Positions 4,924 to 11,898 of a stretch of 12,503 nucleotides of DNA are shown piece by piece. A program made the translations under genes and the position numbers. The stretch comes from Mesorhizobium sp. (lineage in GTDB: Bacteria > Pseudomonadota > Alphaproteobacteria > Rhizobiales > Rhizobiaceae): contig JAUYMV010000086.1 in NCBI GenBank assembly GCA_030698645.1, positions 1-12,503 of the forward strand. Reading direction: 5' to 3'. The notes under the pieces are model-generated. The model made no database searches. It saw only the letters and a list, made by a program, of their open reading frames with translations, and had not been told where the DNA came from. How positions within the stretch are numbered: the first letter of the stretch is position 1; each line of letters starts with the position of its first letter.

Positions 4924-6096
4924 ATGCAACTGACCGCTGAACACGAAGCCCTGCGCCGGACCGTGGCGAAATTCGTCGAGACGGAGCTGAATCCCCATGT
5001 CGATGAATGGGAGGCGGCGGAGGAGTTTCCGTCGCACGAGGTGTTCAAGAAGCTCGGCGATCTCGGCCTGCTCGGCATCAAATACGACACCGAATTCGGC
5101 GGGCTGGGGCTCGATTTCTCCTATTCCATGATCATGGCCGAGGAGCTCGGTCTGGTGAACTGCGGCGGCGTGCCGATGGCGATCGGGGTGCACACCGACA
5201 TGTGCACGCCGGCGATGAACCGCTTCGGCTCGGACCATGTGAAGCGCAATTTCCTGGCGCCGGCGATCGCCGGCGACGTGGTCGGCTGCCTCGGCGTCTC
5301 CGAGCCGGGCGGCGGCTCGGACGTCGCGGCGGTGAAGACGACGGCGCGCAAGGACGGCGGCGACTGGGTCATCACCGGCACCAAGATGTGGATCACCAAC
5401 GGCATGAAGGCCGACTGGTGCTGCCTGCTCGCCAACACGTCGGAGGGACCGGTGCACAAGAACAAGTCGCTGATCGCCCTGCCGATGGACGCCAAGGGGA
5501 TCTCGCGCAGCAAGATCACCAAGATCGGCATGAACTCCTCGGACACGGCGCAGCTGTTCTTCGACGAGGTGCGCGTGCCGCAGCAAAACATCATCGGCCA
5601 GGAAGGCATGGGCTTCATGATGCAGATGCTGCAGTTCCAGGAGGAGCGGCTGTGGGGGGCGATGAGCTCGCTGAAGGGGCTGGACAGACTGATCGACCTG
5701 ACGATCGACTACACGCGCGAGCGTCACACCTTCGGAAAGCCGATCCTGGACAATCAGGTGGTGCATTTCCGGCTCGCCGAACTGCGCACCGAGGTCGAGG
5801 CGCTGCGGGCGCTGACCTGGAGCGCGGTGGAGCAGTATGTGTCGGGCAAGGACGTGACTAAGCTCGCCTCGATGGCCAAGCTGAAATGCGGCCGGCTGGC
5901 GCGGGAGGTGACCGATTCCTGCCTGCAATACTGGGGCGGCATGGGCTACACTTTCGACAATCCGGTCAGCCGCGCCTTCCGCGACACGCGGCTGGTGTCG
6001 ATCGGCGGCGGGGCGGACGAGATCATGCTGGGCATCATCGCCAAGCTCGAGGGCACGCTGCCCGGCACCGGCAACAAGCCGCGCAAGGCAAACTGA
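4924..6096 (+). CDS. Acyl-CoA dehydrogenase, isovaleryl/citronellyl-CoA dehydrogenase type
   Basis: The 390-residue flavoprotein carries the standard acyl-CoA dehydrogenase blocks: GCLGVSEPGGGSDVAAVKT (121-139, FAD and substrate contacts), WVITGTKMWITNG (148-160), the RERHTFGKPI segment (265-274) and QYWGGMGYTFDNPVSRAFRD (335-354). The usual catalytic glutamate near the C-terminus (YEGTSE) is replaced by GGGADE (361-366, Gly362 at that position), as in isovaleryl-CoA dehydrogenase. A candidate base is Glu241 in FQEERL, aligned with the IVD-type base on helix G. This points to a 3-methyl-branched acyl-CoA being oxidised to the 2-enoyl-CoA used by the carboxylase. ATG 4924 has GGGAGAG at 4911-4917; an upstream in-frame TTG at 4909 would put the ribosome site inside the gene. 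The stop overlaps the hydratase start (TGATG). AtuD-like is the best cluster-based name. Confidence 0.88.
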   Translation: MQLTAEHEALRRTVAKFVETELNPHVDEWEAAEEFPSHEVFKKLGDLGLLGIKYDTEFGGLGLDFSYSMIMAEELGLVNCGGVPMAIGVHTDMCTPAMNRFGSDHVKRNFLAPAIAGDVVGCLGVSEPGGGSDVAAVKTTARKDGGDWVITGTKMWITNGMKADWCCLLANTSEGPVHKNKSLIALPMDAKGISRSKITKIGMNSSDTAQLFFDEVRVPQQNIIGQEGMGFMMQMLQFQEERLWGAMSSLKGLDRLIDLTIDYTRERHTFGKPILDNQVVHFRLAELRTEVEALRALTWSAVEQYVSGKDVTKLASMAKLKCGRLAREVTDSCLQYWGGMGYTFDNPVSRAFRDTRLVSIGGGADEIMLGIIAKLEGTLPGTGNKPRKAN

Positions 6097-6890
6097 TGCC
6101 GGGCTACGCCACCATCATCGCCGACGAGCGGGACGGCGTGTTGACGCTGACGCTGAACCGGCCGGCGGTGAAGAACGCCATGTCGCTCGACATGGTGGAC
6201 GAGCTTCGCCGCGCATTGAGCGACGCGGAGGCGGGCGGGACGGTGCGCGTCGTCGTCGTGCGCGGGGCGGGCGGGACCTTCTGTGCCGGCGGCGACATCT
6301 CCGACATGGCCAAGGCGCGTGGCGCCGAGGCCCGGGGCGGACCAGATCCGATCGCCGAGGTGAGCCGCGCTTTCGGCGCGCTGTGCGTGGCGTTCTCGCG
6401 GACCGGGCTCGCGGTGGTCGCCGTCGTCGAAGGTTCGGCCATGGGCGGCGGCCTCGGCCTCGCCTGCGTCTCGGACGTGACGATCGCGGCGCCCGGCGCG
6501 CGGTTCGGCCTGCCGGAGACGAGCCTCGGCGTGGTGCCGGCGCAGATCGCGCCGTTCCTGCTGGAGCGGCTCGGCATGAGCCAGACCAGGCGGCTCGCCG
6601 TCATCGGCGGCTTCGTCGACGCGGCGGAAGCGCTGAAGATCGGGCTCGCGCACGAGGTGGCGGAGGACGTCGACGCGGCGCTCGCCGCGACGCTGACGCG
6701 CATCCTGAAATGCGCGCCGCGGGCGCTTGCCGCGACCAAAGCGGTGGTGCGCGAGGCGCGCCTGCTGCCGTCGGACGCGATGGTGGACCGGGCGGCGGAG
6801 GTGTTCGCCGCGGCCGTGCGCAGCGCGGAAGGCACCGAGGGAACGATGGCGTTTTTGCAGAAGCGCAAGGCGGGGTGGGTGCCGAAGTGA
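6096..6890 (+). CDS. Enoyl-CoA hydratase/isomerase family, LiuC/AtuE-like glutaconyl-CoA hydratase
   Basis: The 264-residue crotonase-fold protein shows NRPAVKNAMS (21-30), the first oxyanion motif TFCAGGDISDM (61-71), the second oxyanion motif EGSAMGGGLGLACVSD (112-127) and FGLPETSLGVVPAQIAPFL (137-155). Of the two glutamates of classical crotonases, the first position (GGGCEL) is Gly121 here, while the second is kept as Glu141. The single-Glu form with LGVVPAQIAP resembles LiuC/AtuE hydratases from memory. The likely reaction is addition of water to a 3-alkylglutaconyl-CoA, giving a 3-hydroxy-3-alkylglutaryl-CoA. The start ATG overlaps the dehydrogenase TGA, so the two are translated together. 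A 325-bp repeat-filled gap separates it from the carboxylase alpha gene. Confidence 0.85.
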   Translation: MPGYATIIADERDGVLTLTLNRPAVKNAMSLDMVDELRRALSDAEAGGTVRVVVVRGAGGTFCAGGDISDMAKARGAEARGGPDPIAEVSRAFGALCVAFSRTGLAVVAVVEGSAMGGGLGLACVSDVTIAAPGARFGLPETSLGVVPAQIAPFLLERLGMSQTRRLAVIGGFVDAAEALKIGLAHEVAEDVDAALAATLTRILKCAPRALAATKAVVREARLLPSDAMVDRAAEVFAAAVRSAEGTEGTMAFLQKRKAGWVPK

Positions 6891-6915
6891 CAGGTGTCGA
6901 GTTGAAGAGAAAGCA

Positions 6916-7175
6916 CCCCCTCACCGGCCCTTCGGGCCACTTTTCCGGGGCGGGACCCGCTGCCTTCGGCAGCTCCCGCCCGTTCGTTGCCTTTCGCCAT
7001 GCCACTGGCATGACGAATTCGCCTTCGGCGAACCGGCACCTCACCCCCGGGGAGAGGATACGCCAACTGTCGATGCCGCGTTTCCTCTCCCCTCACGAAG
7101 TGGGGGGTCCGAAGGACGGGCGAGACAAGCGGCTCGCCCCGGCAAGGTGCCGAGCGCAGCGAGGCGGTGAGGGGG
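6916..7175. repeat. Composite palindromic repeat element C with nested hairpins
   Basis: The ends CCCCCTCACCG (6916-6926) and CGGTGAGGGGG (7165-7175) are the same as element A, as are GGCCC-TTC-GGGCC (6926-6938) and the CGAGCGCAGCGAG block near the right end. The interior is longer and holds further small hairpins: GCTGCC-TTC-GGCAGC (6959-6973), CATGCC-ACT-GGCATG (6998-7012), TTCGCC-TTC-GGCGAA (7018-7032), GTCC-GAA-GGAC (7107-7117) and GGGCGAG/CTCGCCC (7118-7124 with 7133-7139). It fills the 6891-7215 gap between the hydratase and carboxylase alpha genes. No gene was found there. Confidence 0.75.
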
Positions 7176-7215
7176 CCTTCTACCCTATACTGGCGAGCGC
7201 TGGAGTCTGCGGCAG

Positions 7216-9174
7216 ATGAACGCGATCCGCACCCTCCTCGTCGCCAATCGCGGCGAGATCGCCTGCCGCGTCATGCGCACGGCGCGGCGCATGGGGATCG
7301 CGACGGTGGCGGTCCACAGCGACGCCGACGCGGGCGCGCTGCATGTGCGCGCGGCGGACAGGGCGGTCCGGATCGGCGGGCCGATGGTTTCGGAAAGCTA
7401 TCTCGATATGGAGGCGATCCTAGAGGCTGCGAAACGCTCGGGCGCGGCTGCGGTGCATCCGGGCTACGGTTTCCTGTCGGAGAACAGCGCATTCGCCGAG
7501 GCTTGCCGCGACGCGGGGCTGATCTTCGTCGGGCCGCCGCCGGCGGCGATCCACGCCATGGGCGACAAGGCGCGCTCGAAGCGGCTGATGGTGGAGGCGC
7601 GCGTTCCGGTGGTGCCCGGCCATGAGGGCGGCGACCAGTCGGATGCGGTGCTGAAGCGGGCGGCGGGCGAGATCGGGTTTCCGGTGCTGATCAAGGCGTC
7701 GGCCGGCGGGGGCGGGCGCGGCATGCGGCGGGTCGATGCGGCGGACGGGTTCGATGCGGCGCTGGAGGGCGCCAGGCGCGAGGCGGAGAGCGCGTTCGGC
7801 GACGGAACGGTGCTGATCGAGAAGCTCGTCACCGATGCGCGCCACATCGAGATCCAGATCTTCGCCGACGGCCACGGCAACTGCATCCATCTCGGCGAGC
7901 GCGACTGCTCGGCGCAGCGGCGGCACCAGAAGATCATCGAGGAGTCGCCATCCCCCTTCGTGACGCCCGAAATGCGCGCGGCGATGGGGGCGGACGCGGT
8001 GAAGGCGGCGCTCGCGGTCGGCTACGAGGGGGCGGGGACGGTGGAGTTCATCGTCGGCGCGGACCGGCGCTATTTTTTCCTGGAGATGAACACGCGGCTG
8101 CAGGTGGAGCATCCGGTAACCGAGATGGTGACCGGATTCGACCTGGTCGAATGGCAGTTGCGGATCGCTTCGGGCGAACGGCTTCCGGTCGGACAGGACG
8201 ACGTGCCGCTGCAAGGCCACGCGATCGAGGCGCGGCTCTACGCCGAGGACCCGTACGACGGGTTCCGGCCGCAGACGGGCGAGGTGTTGCACTGGCGCCC
8301 CGAGACGGCGGCCGACGGCGTGCGCATCGACAACGGCATCGCCGAGGGCGGCGCGGTGACGCCCTATTACGATCCGATGATCGCCAAGCTGATCGCGCAT
8401 GGGCGCGACCGGGCGGAGGCGATCGCGCGACTGCGCGGGGCGCTGCTGGCGCATCCGCTGGTCGGCCCGGCGACCAACCGCGGCTTCCTGCTCGACCTGC
8501 TGGCCAGCCAAGAATTCGCGGATGGCGCCATGACGACGGACCGGATCGACCGCTGGATCGCGGGAGAAGACGCCATCCTGGCGCGGCCGACGCCTTCGCC
8601 CGACGACTGGGCGCTGGCGGCGGCGGTGCTGGCGGTGCGCGCGGGCGGATCGTGGTTCCGCTCGAACGGCATCGCGGAGTGCCCGGTGACGCTGGAATGC
8701 GGCGGGGAGCGGCGGGTGACGAAGGTGCGCTTCGAGCGCGGCCGGCTGGCCGGCGTGACGCTCGACGGCGACGCGGTCGCCATCGAATCGGTCGAGGTGG
8801 ACGGGACGCGGGTGCGTGCGCGGATCGGCGGCGTCACGGCGCAGGCGCTCGCGGTTGGCGATGGCCGGACGCTGTGGCTCGATCGCGACGGCCGGAGCTT
8901 CGCCTTCGCGGAGCCGGACCTGCTGGCGCCGCGCGCGCAGCCGTCCGATCCGTCGCGCATCGTGGCGTCGGTGTCGGGCCTGCTGCGCGGGCTGGAGGTG
9001 AAGGCCGGCGACGCGGTCGCGTGGGGCCAGCGGGTCGGGGTGATCGAGGCGATGAAGATGGAAAACGGGCTCGTCGCGGAAGCGGACGGGATGGTGGCCG
9101 CGGTGCATGCGGCGGCCGGCGAACAGGTGCGCGCCGGGGAACTCATCATCGAGATCGAGGTGGCGCGTGGATAA
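7216..9174 (+). CDS. Acyl-CoA carboxylase alpha subunit: biotin carboxylase plus biotin carrier domain
   Basis: The 652-residue protein has, in order, the biotin carboxylase N-domain (LLVANRGEIACRVMRTARRMG, about 7-27), an ATP-grasp domain with the glycine loop SAGGGGRGMRRV (162-173), CSAQRRHQKIIEE (231-243) and FFLEMNTRLQVEHPVTEM (287-304, with Glu290, Asn292 and Arg294 of the active site), a biotin carboxylase C-domain, a less conserved middle domain, and a C-terminal biotinyl domain with EAMKMENG, whose biotin-bearing lysine is Lys614. It carboxylates its own biotin using ATP and bicarbonate and hands CO2 to the beta subunit at 3016. Length fits MCC/GCC alpha (LiuD/AtuF). The ribosome site is weak (GGAG at 7202-7205, 10 nt away). 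It overlaps the next gene by 8 nt. Confidence 0.9.
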   Translation: MNAIRTLLVANRGEIACRVMRTARRMGIATVAVHSDADAGALHVRAADRAVRIGGPMVSESYLDMEAILEAAKRSGAAAVHPGYGFLSENSAFAEACRDAGLIFVGPPPAAIHAMGDKARSKRLMVEARVPVVPGHEGGDQSDAVLKRAAGEIGFPVLIKASAGGGGRGMRRVDAADGFDAALEGARREAESAFGDGTVLIEKLVTDARHIEIQIFADGHGNCIHLGERDCSAQRRHQKIIEESPSPFVTPEMRAAMGADAVKAALAVGYEGAGTVEFIVGADRRYFFLEMNTRLQVEHPVTEMVTGFDLVEWQLRIASGERLPVGQDDVPLQGHAIEARLYAEDPYDGFRPQTGEVLHWRPETAADGVRIDNGIAEGGAVTPYYDPMIAKLIAHGRDRAEAIARLRGALLAHPLVGPATNRGFLLDLLASQEFADGAMTTDRIDRWIAGEDAILARPTPSPDDWALAAAVLAVRAGGSWFRSNGIAECPVTLECGGERRVTKVRFERGRLAGVTLDGDAVAIESVEVDGTRVRARIGGVTAQALAVGDGRTLWLDRDGRSFAFAEPDLLAPRAQPSDPSRIVASVSGLLRGLEVKAGDAVAWGQRVGVIEAMKMENGLVAEADGMVAAVHAAAGEQVRAGELIIEIEVARG

Positions 9175-10060
9175 GGCAATCCTCACCTGCGCGCTGAACG
9201 GCGTGCTGACCGACCCGTCGCAGAACGCCATTCCGGTGACGCCGGAGCAATGCGCGGCGTCGGCGCGCGACGCCTATGACGCGGGCGCGGCGATCATCCA
9301 TGTGCATTTCCGCCAGCAGGGCGCGGGCATGGGCCATCTGCCGAGCTGGGAGCCGGCGGTGGCGAAGGCCATCAGCGATGCGATCCGCGCCGCCTGTCCG
9401 GACGTGATCATCAACCAGACGACCGGGACCGTCGGCAAGGACATCGCCGGGCCGCTCGCCTGCATCCGCGCGATCCGGCCGGAGATCGCCGCCTGCAATG
9501 CCGGCAGCCTGAACTATCTGAAGATCAAGACGGACGGGTCGTGGGCCTGGCCGCCGATGATGTTCGACAATCCGGTCGAGAAGGTGAAGGCCTATCTGGA
9601 GGTGATGGCGGAAACCGGCGCCAGGCCGGAGTTCGAATGCTTCGACACCGGCATCGTGCGCTCGGTCGGCATGTATGTCGCCAACGGCATGGCGCGAAGC
9701 GCGCAGTACAATTTCGTGATGGGCGTGGCGTCGGGCATGCCGGTCGACGCGGAGCTGCTGGAACTGCTGCTGAAATACCGCATCCCCGGGGCGAAGTGGC
9801 AGGCGACGCTGATCGGCCGGCAGGAGATCTGGGCGGTCCATGCCCGCGCCGCCGAACTCGGCGGCATGCTGCGCACCGGGCTCGAGGATACGTTCTACCT
9901 GCCGGACGGTAGCCGCGCGACGGGGAATGGAAAATTGATCGAAGCACTGGCACACTGCGCGGAAATCGCCGGGCGGCCGATCGCGTCACCGCAAGACGCA
10001 CGGATCATGCTCGGCCTGGGAGGGAACAATGACGCTATCGAACGAACGGGAGCAGGCTGA
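9167..10060 (+). CDS. BKACE-family beta-keto acid cleavage enzyme (DUF849, Kce-like)
   Basis: The 297-residue TIM-barrel protein carries the DUF849/BKACE zinc motif HVH (His45, His47 in AAIIHVHFR) and the late block RTGLEDTFYL with Arg236, Glu240 and Asp241. These match Kce His46/His48/Glu230 (zinc) and Arg226/Asp231 (catalysis) with even spacing. The family condenses a beta-keto acid with acetyl-CoA and releases acetoacetate plus a new acyl-CoA. The Kce substrate-ammonium residue Glu14 is Leu14 here (ALNGVLTDP), so an aminated substrate is unlikely. GTG 9167 is used because GAGG precedes it at 9157-9160 and it starts the conserved DKAILTCALNG; it overlaps the carboxylase alpha stop by 8 nt and the next ligase by 32 nt. 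It occupies the place where a HMG-CoA-lyase-like gene is found in liu clusters. The substrate is unknown. Confidence 0.88.
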   Translation: MDKAILTCALNGVLTDPSQNAIPVTPEQCAASARDAYDAGAAIIHVHFRQQGAGMGHLPSWEPAVAKAISDAIRAACPDVIINQTTGTVGKDIAGPLACIRAIRPEIAACNAGSLNYLKIKTDGSWAWPPMMFDNPVEKVKAYLEVMAETGARPEFECFDTGIVRSVGMYVANGMARSAQYNFVMGVASGMPVDAELLELLLKYRIPGAKWQATLIGRQEIWAVHARAAELGGMLRTGLEDTFYLPDGSRATGNGKLIEALAHCAEIAGRPIASPQDARIMLGLGGNNDAIERTGAG

Positions 10061-11846
10061 CCGATTCACCCCGACGCCGCGGCGATTCGCGCAGACGGCC
10101 GCCGAACGCGGCAGCGCCGTCGCCTACCGCACGCTCCAGGAAAGCGGATGGCGGACCACCAGCTGGACGGAATATGGCGCCGAGGTCGCCCGCGTCGCCC
10201 GCGCGCTCGTCGCGCTCGGGGTGAAGAAGGGCGACGTGATCTGCATCCTGGGCTTCAACCGGCCGGAATGGACGACGATGGCGCTCGGCGCAATGATGGT
10301 AGGGGCGGCGCCCGCCGGCATCTACTTCACGTCCTCGCCCGAGGAGATCGCCTATATCCTCGATCATTCCGAGACGCCGATCCTGCTCGCCGAAAAGCAG
10401 GAGCATTTCGACCGCGTGGCGAAGCATGCGGGGAAACTGAAGCACCTGCGCCATGTCGTGATGATGCGCGGAGTGGACGCCGCCGATCCGCTGCAGATGG
10501 GCTGGAACGATTTCATCGCGCGCGGCGAGGCGCGGTTCCAGCCTGAGGTCGAGACGCGGCTCGCGGGACTGCAGCGCGGCGATACCGGCACGCTGATCTA
10601 CACCTCCGGCACCACCGGGCCGCCGAAGGCAGTGGTGCTCAGCCACGGGGCGCTCGCCTGGACGGCATGGACGCTGAAGCAGATGTTCAACATCGATGGC
10701 GGCCACCGGCTCGTCTCCTACCTGCCGCTGGCGCATATCGCCGAGGCGATGAACTCGATCCACAGCCATGCGGCCGGCGGGTTCGAGGTCTGGTTCGCGC
10801 GCTCGATGGACGAACTCGGCAGCCACCTCAAGGACGCGCGGCCGACCGTGTTCTTCGGCGTGCCGCGCGTCTGGCAGAAGATCCACGACACGCTGCAGCA
10901 AAGGCTCAGCGCGGCGACCGGGACAAAGGCCAAGCTGGCGCGCTGGTCGATCGACGTCGGCCGGGCGGCGGCGACGCGCAAGCTTGCCGGCGAGCCGGTC
11001 GGGTTGCTGCTCGGGCTGCAGCATCGCCTGGCGGACAGGCTGGTGCTGGCCAAGATCCGTGACGCGATCGGCCTCGACAAGTGCCCGGTCCCGGTCTCCG
11101 GCGCGGCGCCGATTTCGACCCACGTGCTCGAGTTCTTCGCAGCGCTCGGCATCGTCGTCCTCGAGGTCTACGGGCAGTCGGAGGATTGCGGGCCGACGAC
11201 GTTCAACGTGGCGGGGGCAACGAAGCTCGGCACGGTCGGCAAGCCGATCCCGGGTCTGGAGCTGAAGATCGCGCCGGACGACGAAATCCTGGTGCGCAGC
11301 CCGAGCCTGTTCGACGGCTATGCCAAGGACCCCGCAGCGACGGCGGCGACGCTCGTCGACGGCTGGATGAAGACCGGCGATCTCGGACGCCTCGACGCCG
11401 ACGGCTATCTCACCATCATCGGCCGCAAGAAGGACATCCTGATCACGTCGGGCGGCAAGAACATCACGCCGGCCAATCTCGAGGGCGACCTGATGGATAT
11501 TCCGCTGGTCGAGCATGCGGTGGTGGTGGGCGAGGGGAGGAACTACCTCACCGCGCTGCTGACGCTCGGCGAGGACAAGCTGAAGGACTTCGCCGCCGTG
11601 CATGGCCTGTCGGGCGATCTGCGATCCGATCCGCGTGTGCTGGCGGAAATCCAGCAGGGCATCGATGCGCTGAATCCGCGCCATGCGCGGGTCGAGCAGA
11701 TCCGCCGCTTCGCGATCCTGCCGCGATCGCTCACCATGGCCGACAACGAGCTGACGCCGACGCTCAAGGTGAAGCGCAACATCGTCGTGCAGAATCATGC
11801 CGGCGTGGTCGAACGCATGTATGCGGAGGCGGCGCCGGTGGCTTGA
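10029..11846 (+). CDS. AMP-forming acyl-CoA ligase, long-chain type (AtuH/FadD15-like)
   Basis: The 605-residue adenylate-forming enzyme shows the P-loop-like YTSGTTGPPK (191-200), the LPLAHIAEAM segment, YGQSED (381-386), the hinge-side WMKTGDL and IIGRKKDILITSGGKNITP motifs, and the C-terminal LTPTLK with Lys580 as the adenylation lysine. It would activate a free carboxylic acid with ATP and CoA to its acyl-CoA thioester. The roughly 600-residue length and the GGKNITP form are those of long/medium-chain FadD15-type synthetases rather than acetyl-CoA synthetases. ATG 10029 follows GGGAGGG (10018-10024) and overlaps the BKACE gene by 32 nt, so it is the same operon. It is the probable entry enzyme of the pathway. 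It is followed by a 52-nt gap containing a palindrome and then a second ligase. Confidence 0.9.
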   Translation: MTLSNEREQADRFTPTPRRFAQTAAERGSAVAYRTLQESGWRTTSWTEYGAEVARVARALVALGVKKGDVICILGFNRPEWTTMALGAMMVGAAPAGIYFTSSPEEIAYILDHSETPILLAEKQEHFDRVAKHAGKLKHLRHVVMMRGVDAADPLQMGWNDFIARGEARFQPEVETRLAGLQRGDTGTLIYTSGTTGPPKAVVLSHGALAWTAWTLKQMFNIDGGHRLVSYLPLAHIAEAMNSIHSHAAGGFEVWFARSMDELGSHLKDARPTVFFGVPRVWQKIHDTLQQRLSAATGTKAKLARWSIDVGRAAATRKLAGEPVGLLLGLQHRLADRLVLAKIRDAIGLDKCPVPVSGAAPISTHVLEFFAALGIVVLEVYGQSEDCGPTTFNVAGATKLGTVGKPIPGLELKIAPDDEILVRSPSLFDGYAKDPAATAATLVDGWMKTGDLGRLDADGYLTIIGRKKDILITSGGKNITPANLEGDLMDIPLVEHAVVVGEGRNYLTALLTLGEDKLKDFAAVHGLSGDLRSDPRVLAEIQQGIDALNPRHARVEQIRRFAILPRSLTMADNELTPTLKVKRNIVVQNHAGVVERMYAEAAPVA

Positions 11847-11860
11847 TGATCGCTGCGGAC

Positions 11861-11881
11861 ATTGTTATATGGAATAACAAT
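11861..11881. promoter_or_regulatory. AT-rich operator-like palindrome before the second ligase
   Basis: ATTGTTAT (11861-11868) and ATAACAAT (11874-11881) are perfect 8-bp inverted arms around ATGGA. The 52-nt gap is strikingly AT-rich against its surroundings. The palindrome ends 17 bp before ATG 11899 and just before the ribosome site. It may be an operator for a dimeric repressor (IclR, MarR or TetR type), or a weak mRNA hairpin. Confidence 0.5.
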
Positions 11882-11885
11882 ATCC

Positions 11886-11893
11886 GGGAGGAG
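11886..11893 (+). promoter_or_regulatory. Ribosome binding site of the second ligase
   Basis: GGGAGGAG ends 5 nt before ATG 11899. This decides the start over the ATG at 11895, which is out of frame and reaches a stop after five codons. Confidence 0.7.
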
Positions 11894-11898
11894 AATGG

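Noticed and set aside
4720..5928. Minus-strand open frame of about 400 codons across the repeats and the dehydrogenase gene
   Set aside because: It crosses intergenic palindromes and has no family features.
4648..7175. CRISPR array or tandem repeat from the recurring hairpins
   Set aside because: The copies are inverted-repeat elements scattered in separate gaps, not evenly spaced direct repeats with unique spacers, and no cas gene is present.
7420..9231. Minus-strand open frame of about 600 codons opposite the carboxylase alpha gene
   Set aside because: Same cause: composition-driven antisense frame with Arg/His-rich sequence and no recognisable motif.
10035..11798. Minus-strand open frame of about 587 codons opposite the first acyl-CoA ligase
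   Set aside because: Antisense shadow with no domain; the plus frame carries all adenylate-forming motifs.
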